A stretch of DNA of 64,000 bases from Zygnema cylindricum (lineage: Eukaryota; Streptophyta; Zygnematophyceae; Zygnematales; Zygnemataceae). A model generated the notes under the pieces. That model saw only the letters and a list, made by a program, of their open reading frames with translations. It ran no database searches and was not told the origin of the DNA. Below are positions 22,126 through 29,358 of the stretch, in pieces. Made by a program: the position numbers and the translations under genes. The DNA is taken from the NCBI GenBank assembly GCA_037447655.1, contig JBBHKE010000836.1, positions 478,809 through 542,808 on the forward strand, read 5' to 3'. Within the stretch, counting starts at the first letter, position 1, and the number at the start of each line of letters is the position of its first letter.

Positions 22126-23190
22126 TGTAGAAATCGATGGTTTTTTTTTTATTTTCTAGGTCTAAATTGGAATGTAGAAAGAAGTCGAGGCAGTCCGCCT
22201 CTAACTTCTCTCTCCAACTCCCACACTTGTTGCAGTCATTGAGAAGTTGGAGAGGAAGCTAGCGCCATGGCTACCTAGGCTATCCAGAGGTTTACAAGAA
22301 ATAAATTAGTTGATTTACGGATATGTAAGTTTATTTGTTAAAAGGAGTATGTCAGAACTAGGATTTGATCCTGGTACCTGCTAGCCGTCAGACTGCCGGT
22401 AGCCGGTAGACTTATCCGTTAAGTTTAGAAATAAAGATACATACTGTAGGGTTTCATATTTATTTAAATGTTGCCACGTAGGAAAAGTCATTTAACGGCG
22501 GATGTTTACAGATACATGGATCCACTTATGCAAAAGTACGGAAATCGTTATGGATAAGAAACGAGTACAGCGCGTTTTGTTTCTTTTACGAAACAAATAC
22601 CGCACAAGCATTTATGACAGCTACGATTGAAATCTTCATTCAATCAGACGGCCAAAAAGAAAGCCGAGATCGCGGAAGAGATTCTCGACCGTTTGTGGTC
22701 ATCGCCACATCCGATGACACGTGGCACGATTACGTTGGATCGCGGTATCTCCGGGGATTATGGGACCGAATCCGAATATGACATGTGTCAACATTTAGGC
22801 CATGTCGTACAATATCTGTGCATAAAGTACCCCGACAGTTGTTCTTTTGTTTAAGGCAGTGTAATATGATTGGTGCCGTACACCAATAGATAGAGTTTTA
22901 GAGAGAGATAGGACTTAGAAATATTGGTAGATACGACCCTCTCTCCCAGAGAGCTTCCGTACAAAAGGTCAACATTGACCCTCCATATCTTACTGCTCAA
23001 GGTAGCAAATTCAGAGATTCTTTTTGCTATCCACTCAAGGGAGTCTTCCCTTCACAAGGGTGAAGGTGGATTGAGTTTTTGTTTGCCAGGGTGGCAGTTA
23101 CTTGTACTGAAAGACAAAGAGGTCAGGGTTATTCTAGAGGCTTCGTGTGAGCTGCTTACTCTGAGGTCCTATGGAGGTCTCAGAGTTGTA
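22126..23190 (+). repeat. 3' LTR of element C
   Basis: 1,065 bp, from TGTAGAAATCGATGG to CAGAGTTGTA. The antisense tRNA-like cassette spans 22340-22427, with B box AGGATCAAATCCT (22360-22372). The third leader hairpin, CCTTCAC-AAGG-GTGAAGG, is at 23049-23066. The ATG of gag is preserved here as ATGGAGGTCTCAGAG. Confidence 0.9.
22340..22427 (-). ncRNA. Antisense tRNA-like pol III cassette in C 3' LTR
   Basis: Minus strand: D-arm-like TAAACTTAACGGATAAGTC (22409-22427), B box AGGATCAAATCCT flanked by complementary bases (22360-22372), and T4 (22340-22343). The T-arm-like stem CTAGGATTTGATCCTGG pairs well. No acceptor stem is seen. Confidence 0.5.
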
Positions 23191-23195
23191 TGTAC

Positions 23196-23975
23196 CACTC
23201 CCATGGATCTAAAGAAAGTATCGAATGGGAGTAAATAGGGAGGTATATTGATTTTGAATGAAAAGATGGATGAGGAAGAAAAGAGGTTTATGGAAGGAAT
23301 TCCTTATAGGCAAATTATAGGCAGTTTAATTTACTTTATGAATTGTATGCGTCCGGACATAGTAGCGCCAGTAGGCGTTCTCAGTAGAAGTCTAAATGAA
23401 CCTAGGAAAAGAGACTGGGAAGCAGCCAAAAGAGTGATGAGATATTTGGTGGGAACAAAAGATTTATGGTTACATTTGGGAGGGGAGCACACTAACATCA
23501 CCACTAGGAGTGATGCGTGTTATGAGGATGTGCATTTGAGACGATGTACAATTGGATATGTGTTGCAAATTGGATCTGGTGCATGCTGTTGGAGTTGCAA
23601 ACAGCAGAAAGTAGTTGCTCAGTCCACTATGGAGGCTGAATACATGGCTTCATGTGGTGCCACTAAAGAATTAATGTTGGTAAAATCTCTACTCGAAGAA
23701 CTTGGGTTTATGAAATCTGGGACTCAGAACGTCTTTTGTGATAATCAACCTGCTATCTCTATCAAAGCTAATCCAAAACACCATTTCAAAGCTAAACCTA
23801 TGGATATAAGACCAAGCTTTGTCAAAGAGAAGGTTGAGAATAAAACAATTAAACTGGTTCATAAAAGTGTAAAGAGATGATTGCAGACATGATAACAAAA
23901 CCGGTATCTTCTCCTAAGTTGAAATTTTGTAGAGAAAAAATTGTGGACTTAAATTAAAAGTTGACTAAGAATTAA
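23196..23975 (+). pseudogene. Element D RT end and RNase H
   Basis: This is the continuation of the D frame after element C, beginning CTTPMDL. The open 210-residue stretch from 23248 has the copia RNase H signature: PYRQIIGSLIYFMNC, RSDACYEDV, AQSTMEAEYMAS, FCDNQPAIS and MDIRPSFVKEKV. A frameshift near 23870 leads into MIADMITKPVSSPKLKFC. Of the D pieces this one is the best preserved. Confidence 0.9.
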
Positions 23976-23981
23976 GGGGAG

Positions 23982-24874
23982 TGTTGAAAAGAATTAATTA
24001 ATATTCACTTCTTAATTTATACTCTAGAGTGAAGAGAGAGAGAGTCACCATGGCTTTCGCTATAGTCAGAAAGAAACATGTAGACAGATTAATACATTAC
24101 CAAAATGTTGCCCCAGACCGGACTTGAACCTAGGTCTACGAAGTATGGCAAAGACGTATGCCTTAACCATTATGGCGTATACGAAACGATACACGTATTC
24201 AATTCGTTATGTATTTTAAGTGTTACTCAAAACGTCAATTTCATTAAAACATACCAAAATTGACGAAACAACATCTATACTCAAACGGCGCTCGCGGACA
24301 CGAATCTAGCCATGTAAAATACATGATCGGACGGACGTCTTCGCCCCCGCCAAACCCGAATGAATATTTGTCGGCTTTCGAAAATAGCGGCGCGCTTTTC
24401 TACGTGGCGCCACATCATTGGACACCGTAAAGGATGGGAGGAGGAACGATGACTCCCTTGTTGACAAGTGTCAACAAGAAGGCAATGTTGTACAATGGCT
24501 GTACAAGAAGTACAATCGGCCACTGTACCTTCTTGTACTATACACTCTTTTGATTGGCCGAAAGTAGAGTAGTAAGTAGTTGTGAGTAGGAGTTAACGGA
24601 CTTAGCGTGTTTGAGGCGCCTCTCTCCAAGTGACCTTTTGTATTTATATGCCATCATTGGCCAGCCATAACTTACTACTCAAGGGAGCAAATTCAGTGAT
24701 CATTTTTGCGTTTGACTCAAGGGAGTCTAGTTCTCACATGGGTGAGGGTGGTTTGAATATTTGTGTGCATGGGCGGCACTTATTTAGTGGGAAATTGAAA
24801 GGGTCAAATATTATCTTAGAGGCTTAACATAGGCTGTTCATTCTGTGGGTTAATGGAGACCACATAATTTTTCA
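23982..24874 (+). repeat. 3' LTR of element D
   Basis: It begins TGTTGAAAAGAATTAATT after the purine tract AAGGGGAG and ends near AATTTTTCA. It carries the antisense tRNA-like cassette at 24102-24176. Leader hairpins two and three are present around 24716-24750. The flank on the right is antisense protease of element G. Confidence 0.85.
24102..24176 (-). ncRNA. Antisense tRNA-like pol III cassette in D 3' LTR
   Basis: Minus strand: GCCATAATGGTTAAGGC (24160-24176), then AGGTTCAAGTCCGG (24118-24131), a B box very close to the tRNA consensus, and T4 (24102-24105). Spacing between boxes is about 30 bases, within the range of tRNA genes. Confidence 0.55.
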
Positions 24875-26168
24875 TTTTCCCTCAACCTATCAAAATGCAC
24901 ATGCCCCAATTGCTTATGCCAAATCATCAACTTAGGAACACCAACATAGTAAACATTTTTCTTTTCATTACTCACTGTAAGCCTAAACATTCCTTGGCTA
25001 CCCTTATATGATGTGAAGTAAACTTCATCCCCATACTTACCTGTAAAGACTCCCTTTCTAGTGAAGGTATCAAACTCTTTGTCATCTAACACAGATGTAG
25101 AGACAAGATTTTTACTCAGCTAAGGAATGAAGAGTACATTTAAGAAGGTGAGTACGGAAGTCTTTCCCTCCACTAAGACTTTCAAATCTACCGATCCCAC
25201 TAGATCTGTGGTAACCACTCTCCCATCCCCATTCTCTATCTTCACAGTAGGGATTTTTCTTAGCTTAGTAAAGAGATGCTTATCACGACACATATGCATG
25301 GATGCACGTGAGGGGATGATCCATCCTTCATGTGGAGCTTCCAAAATTTCTCCGAGAGCACACTTTTGTTTTCGAGGGATCTCCTTCTCCTCCAGACTCT
25401 CGTCAAGAAAGAGCTCCCCATCCTCCTCCTCAGATGACTCGTCCTTAGTTTCTCCTTTAACTTTTGTGACCACAAGTGTCGGATTCCTCCCTTTGGAAGA
25501 ACCCCCTCCACGGTTCTCTAGGAGCCTCGGCTCCGCCTGCTTGACACAATCTGCTATGAAGTGTCCCGGCTTTTTGCAAATATGACAAAGACCCTTTAGA
25601 GGCCTTGGTCCTCCAGACTGATCTCTTTTCCCTTTGTACAGTTTCTTTGAGTCCTTCCCCCATTGGTCCCCTTTTGCAGCTAGAGCTTGAATACTTTTCC
25701 TCCTCTCCTAATCCGAATTGTGTTTTCCTGCATGAGTATCATCCGGACCAGTGTATTCCACTTCCATGAACCATCAATCATTTTTTGTACTAGGTACACT
25801 ATGTTCTTGTACTCGTCTGGTAACTTCAGGATAAGAGTGTTAACTTTCATCTTTATTGTACCTCTCCACTTGGCAATTTCCATTTCCATGTACAAACAAA
25901 AAAGATCATTAGAATAATCTAACATCTGTTTTCATTTCTAAGTGTAACTCACTTGCTTTAGCTTAGCCAACTAGAGCTGTTTAATAATACCAGCTTTATA
26001 GATCTCCACCAAACTCACCCACAACTCCTCAGCCTTGTTAATGTGAAGGTGAGGGGTGGTCAAAGCTTGAGTGAGGTGCCTTAGAATGAAGTTCTTGGCA
26101 GCCATGTTAACGTCTTCCCACATTTGAGTATCGTTCTCCGCGGTCTTCACGGTCGTTGCTCTCGATGC
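24875..26168 (-). pseudogene. Element G gag C-half, protease and pre-integrase
   Basis: Reading right to left: gag core (about 26168-25680), zinc knuckle CHICKKPGHF with its final Cys (near 25590-25550), protease near 25310 reading WIIPSRASMHMC where DSG is expected (catalytic Asp lost), then FDTFTRKGVFTG and IWHKQLGHVHFDRL. It is cut at 24875 by the end of element D and at 26168 by element B. Stops and frame breaks are frequent. Confidence 0.85.
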
Positions 26169-26217
26169 TGTTGATATTTGGGTATTTTCTAGGTCTTTAT
26201 TAGATAGAAAAGGGTAG

Positions 26218-26307
26218 AGGCAGTCTGCCTCTGACTCCCTTCTCCAAGCCCCCCACACTTGTCGTAGTCACTGAAGGCTGGAGAGGGAGCTAGAGCCATG
26301 GCTGCCT
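26218..26307. repeat. Imperfect fold-back in the U3 of LTR B
   Basis: Arm 26218-26250 (AGGCAGTCTGCCTCTGACTC...) is largely complementary to arm 26276-26307 (...GAGCCATGGCTGCCT). The loop is about 25 bases and contains CACACTTGTCGTAGTCACTGA. The same hairpin occurs in the C, G, J, 5221-6219 and 33561-34609 LTRs with different bases in the arms. Confidence 0.7.
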
Positions 26308-26347
26308 AAGCTCTTCAGAGAGACAGGAGTAGATAAATATGTTTACT

Positions 26348-26436
26348 AAAAAGATGTTTGACGGATCCAGGAATTGATCCCGGTACCTACCGGCCGTCAA
26401 ACATTCCGCAGTCGTTAGCATTGTCCATTTAGTCTA
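26348..26436 (-). ncRNA. Antisense tRNA-like pol III cassette in B 5' LTR
   Basis: Minus strand: A-box-like TAGACTAAATGGACAATGC (26418-26436), B-box-like GGGATCAATTCCT (26369-26381) and T5 terminator-like run (26348-26352). If transcribed it would give an RNA of roughly 95 nt. Nine of twelve A-box consensus positions match. The same cassette is at 29538-29626 in the 3' LTR. Confidence 0.55.
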
Positions 26437-27097
26437 GGACTAGTACTGGTACGTATAGGGTTTGATAAATATCTAAATAGTTAAAGGTAGGATTTTCCAT
26501 TTAACTGGGTTACGGTACATAGGGCATAGAAACAGTTGTACTTTTAGTAACGGACGAAATAAATAGTACGGACATTTATTTCAACGGTCCGTTTTAATTA
26601 CGATGTCAATCGGACGGTCGTGGTTAGCGCCGACATCACAGAAAGTAAAATTGGCAGTTTGTAAACGCCGCCACTCTGGATGACACGTGGCAACATCGTA
26701 CGGGATTACGGAATTTCCGGAACGGCAGAAAACAAATCCGAGAGTGACAAATGTCGCACTCTGGCGACATCGTACAATGTACGTACAGAAAGTACTCCGG
26801 CACTTGTACTTTCTTGTACGGTACCATTTTTATGACGCGGCATGACCTGGCGCCACGTGGAGAGATAAGATTTGGAGGCAGGAATTCCGGAGAATACAAG
26901 AGCGAATCCGGATAAGACATTTGTTGACTTATTAGCCATGTCGTACGATGTCCGTACAAAAGGTACACCGGCATTTGTACCTTTATGTACTATACAGTAA
27001 TGTGATTGGTCCGTACCTCAGTACTAGAGGGTTTAGAGAGGGGTTTAGGACTTAGAATATTTCGGGTAGGTAGCTGACTCTCCCAGAGAGCACCTTG

Positions 27098-27104
27098 TAT
27101 AAAT
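27098..27104 (+). promoter_or_regulatory. TATA box of element B 5' LTR
   Basis: TATAAAT about 70 bases upstream of the leader hairpins. The same box occurs at 30288-30294 in the 3' LTR, and at matching places in D (TATTTATA) and H. The U3/R boundary is expected about 25-35 bases downstream. Confidence 0.65.
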
Positions 27105-27168
27105 GGCAAACTTTGGCAAGCCATAACTATCAATTCAGTTGACCAAATTCAGTGATTCTTGTTGCTGC

Positions 27169-27203
27169 GGACTCAGGGGAGTCCAGGCTACACAGGGGTG
27201 TAG
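27169..27203 (+). promoter_or_regulatory. Paired leader hairpins of element B
   Basis: Two perfect 6 bp stems with AGGG loops: GGACTC/GAGTCC and CTACAC/GTGTAG. Equivalent hairpins in D, C, H and the 33561 LTR have other bases that still pair. Position in the RNA leader suggests a packaging or dimerisation signal; this is inference. Confidence 0.6.
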
Positions 27204-27453
27204 TCGGTCAGAGTTTTTGCCTGCCTGGGTGGCTGCATTTCTAAGGGAAAGTCAAAGTGGGGAATGTTATCCTATACTCATATTCTAACTTTGCATTCTG
27301 TAGTGAAACTGAGCACACAGAGAGTCTTACTTCACAGGGGTGAAGCTGTAATGGGGTTCTGATTGTCAAGGGGTCAATCATTTGGGTTTATATTAACTTG
27401 GAGTCGGCACTATCTAGATTAGCTTCCTTTGGACCTGCGAATTCTGTGTGGCA

Positions 27454-28413
27454 ATGGAGCCCATAGAATTTCAGGTTATGGGCCCACCATCTAGGGTGCC
27501 TATGTTTGATGGAACAGACTTCACTTATTGGGAGTTCACGATGGAGGGATTGCTTTTCGAGAAGCACTTGTGGGGAATTGTTTCGGGACAAGTGAGGTGT
27601 CCGCCACCCGGCTTTGGTGGAGCTCACTATGGAGAATCATCTGGGGCTGCCCAGAAAACCAACCGGAGTTCAGATGCAACGGAAGGTGAAGGGAAAATCA
27701 TTACCGTGGAAGGGGAAATAGGGGAGAAGGATAAAGGGACACCTATGGTGAGGGGAGCTAGGCTCTCGGCTACGGTTCCACTTGTGGGGGTTATAACTGA
27801 ACCAAAAACCGAAGAAAATGATAGAAAAATTTGGGAATATAAAAACACTATAGCAAAACATCTCATACTTAGATATGTGTCTAAGTCTATAGCTATCACT
27901 CTTTTAAATCTAACCAAGTCGTCGGAAATTTGGAACACACTAATTCAGATTTATAAGAGTGAGACTATACAGAGGCAGCAGTTAGTAAGACAAGAGATAG
28001 AGGCCTATGTTTATAAAGGCGGTAGCATGACAGAGTTTTGCAATGATATTGCTGTGTTATATGTTGAGCTTGCTAGTGCGGGATATGTAGAATCTGAGGA
28101 GAGAAAGATTAATACACTAATCATGAAGCTCCCATATGAGTACGAAGACATCATTTACCGTATGCAGGGAATGGATGTCTCCTCATGGACTTGGAGCATT
28201 ACCATGGGGATAATTCTTGTGAGGGAAAGCACCTTGGAGCTTCGTAGGGGAAGTGAGAGGGTGACTGCATTTACAGCTGGTGGTGACTGGCGGAAGCGTG
28301 ATGTGAGGAACGGCGGTGACGAGCGGAAGCGTGATGAGAGGAAGAAAGACAAAGGTAAACCTTATCGGAACTTTGGTGGCAAGAGAGGGAGAAGAAAAAA
28401 AGGGGAGCTTTGA
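27454..28413 (+). CDS. Element B Gag
   Basis: The 319-residue frame starts at the ATG inside the LTR and reads through the primer site as QVMGPPSRVPMFDG. This VMGPPSR motif opens every gag of this group. The UBN2-like gag core follows (YWEFTMEGLLFEKHLWGIV, IWEYKNTIAKHLILRY, MTEFCNDIAVLYVEL, LIMKLPYEYEDIIYRM). It ends in a basic Arg/Lys/Gly stretch at a run of seven A, one base out of frame with the zinc knuckle ORF that follows. The frame is open throughout, unlike most gags in the window. A start at GTG 27448 is possible by frame but the ATG is far more likely. Confidence 0.88.
   Translation: MEPIEFQVMGPPSRVPMFDGTDFTYWEFTMEGLLFEKHLWGIVSGQVRCPPPGFGGAHYGESSGAAQKTNRSSDATEGEGKIITVEGEIGEKDKGTPMVRGARLSATVPLVGVITEPKTEENDRKIWEYKNTIAKHLILRYVSKSIAITLLNLTKSSEIWNTLIQIYKSETIQRQQLVRQEIEAYVYKGGSMTEFCNDIAVLYVELASAGYVESEERKINTLIMKLPYEYEDIIYRMQGMDVSSWTWSITMGIILVRESTLELRRGSERVTAFTAGGDWRKRDVRNGGDERKRDERKKDKGKPYRNFGGKRGRRKKGEL
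27474..27489 (+). other. Primer-binding site, element B
   Basis: GGTTATGGGCCCACCA pairs over 16 bases with the initiator tRNA-Met anticodon arm (UGGUGGGCCCAUAACC). It is immediately adjacent to the LTR end and is at the same time coding sequence for gag. Confidence 0.85.
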
Positions 28414-29330
28414 AACAAGGGGTTTGCTTCGCTTGTAGGAAACCGGGTCACTATATGGAGGAGTGTCCTCGTTTGGAAGAACTTAGAAGTTGGAGTGTGA
28501 ATGAGGAGGAAGAAGGGGAAGAGGAGAAAGAGGATGAAAAAATCTTGGAGCTTCTTCACATCGGTAGAATGGAGAAGAGAGAAAAGTACACAGAAATTCC
28601 ACGAAGGCAACAGTGTGCTTTTGGAGGTATAAGGGAAGTAAAGAGAGAGGAGGTACTTGAGGATGTTGAGGAGTGTAAAGTGTATGACTTAGAAATGAGA
28701 AACTCAGAACTAGGATCCATAAGTGAAAACGGGAAAAATAAAATTAATGAGGATAATTCTATAGGTATTTTGGAATTAGAAAACTGGTCGGAAAGGGAGA
28801 CTTCAACGGATTCTGAGGAAAGGGGAGAAGTGAAACTAGAAGGGGTTTTAAAGGATAAGGGAGAAGAGGAATATTTAATGAAAGGTTTAGGGGAGGTGAA
28901 ATATTTATTGGGAATAAATTTAGAAAGTGAGAGTGGAAAGATCTCCATGGAAGAGAGTGAGGAAAGTTCATGTTTTAGGGGTAATGGGTTTGAAATCACT
29001 AAAGGGAGTGATGATATTTATGAAGGTGTGCCTGTAAAAGGGTTAGCCTCAGGATGTGTGTTGCAGATTGGAGATGGGGCTGGCTGTTTGAATTGCAAGA
29101 GGGAAATCAGATTTAGTGTGGATGGAAAAGAGATGAGGTGGATAATATCTTCGCTCGGATTTATGATAAGTGGGATGCTAAATGAAATGTGTGATGCAAT
29201 TATTATTTCATTTCATCTAATGCATTGTTTTAAATACGAGAGCATATTTCATAAGTTATATAAAAGGAAAAAGAAAAGAAAAAGGAAAAAGGGGAGGGAG
29301 TGTTTTGTTTATTTTGTTTGTAATAGTTGA
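28410..29330 (+). CDS. Element B zinc knuckle plus condensed pol remnant
   Basis: An open frame of about 306 codons, -1 relative to gag, entered at the A7 run 28395-28401. It opens with the CCHC knuckle CFACRKPGHYMEEC (28425-28466), then a Glu-rich stretch and IPRRQQCAFGGI from the gag-protease linker. After that only scraps of pol remain, in the right order: GLGEVKYLLGINLES (end of RT), GCVLQIGDGAGCLNCK and a DAI..HLMHCFKYES stretch (RNase H). It ends in a Lys/Arg-rich tail. Protease, integrase and the RT core are missing. The open frame could be chance or a retained Gag extension; there is no ATG start of its own. Confidence 0.6.
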   Translation: MKQGVCFACRKPGHYMEECPRLEELRSWSVNEEEEGEEEKEDEKILELLHIGRMEKREKYTEIPRRQQCAFGGIREVKREEVLEDVEECKVYDLEMRNSELGSISENGKNKINEDNSIGILELENWSERETSTDSEERGEVKLEGVLKDKGEEEYLMKGLGEVKYLLGINLESESGKISMEESEESSCFRGNGFEITKGSDDIYEGVPVKGLASGCVLQIGDGAGCLNCKREIRFSVDGKEMRWIISSLGFMISGMLNEMCDAIIISFHLMHCFKYESIFHKLYKRKKKRKRKKGRECFVYFVCNS

Positions 29331-29358
29331 AAGGAAGTAGACTAGAAAATAAGGGGAG

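Larger units (their letters stand above)
10835..23190 (+). mobile_element. Copia element C, inserted in D and split by A
   Basis: LTRs lie at 10835-11898 and 22126-23190. C is flanked by the 5 bp target duplication TGTAC (10830-10834 and 23191-23195), which sits inside the D reverse transcriptase gene. The internal region is 11899-14670 plus 20549-22125; element A interrupts its reverse transcriptase. Without A the element is about 6.5 kb, a normal copia size. Frames carry several stops and shifts. Confidence 0.92.
6292..24874 (+). mobile_element. Copia element D, split by nested C and A
   Basis: LTRs lie at 6292-7195 and 23982-24874. The internal region is 7196-10834 plus 23196-23981, interrupted by element C. 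D is the oldest of the three nested elements and its pol frame has many stops. A purine tract with AAGGGGAG precedes the 3' LTR. No matching target duplication is found: GAAGG stands on the left and TTTTC on the right. The left flank also looks like a polypurine tract, so the 5' end may be rearranged. Confidence 0.8.
26169..27473 (+). repeat. 5' LTR of element B
   Basis: It runs from TGTTGATATTTGGG to CCATAGAATTTCA. Parts in order: fold-back arms 26218-26250 and 26276-26307; antisense tRNA-like cassette 26348-26436; TATA box 27098-27104; hairpins GGACTC-AGGG-GAGTCC (27169-27184) and CTACAC-AGGG-GTGTAG (27188-27203); gag ATG at 27454. Confidence 0.93.

Noticed and set aside
26636-26974. Minus-strand ORF of 112 codons, repeated at 29826-30164
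   Set aside because: Both copies are in the U3 of the two identical B LTRs; no domain and no start context. It overlaps regulatory sequence.
28155-28610. Antisense ORFs across element B gag
   Set aside because: Shadows of the gag frame on the other strand; Ser/Pro/Leu-rich composition is the complement of a Glu/Lys-rich frame.
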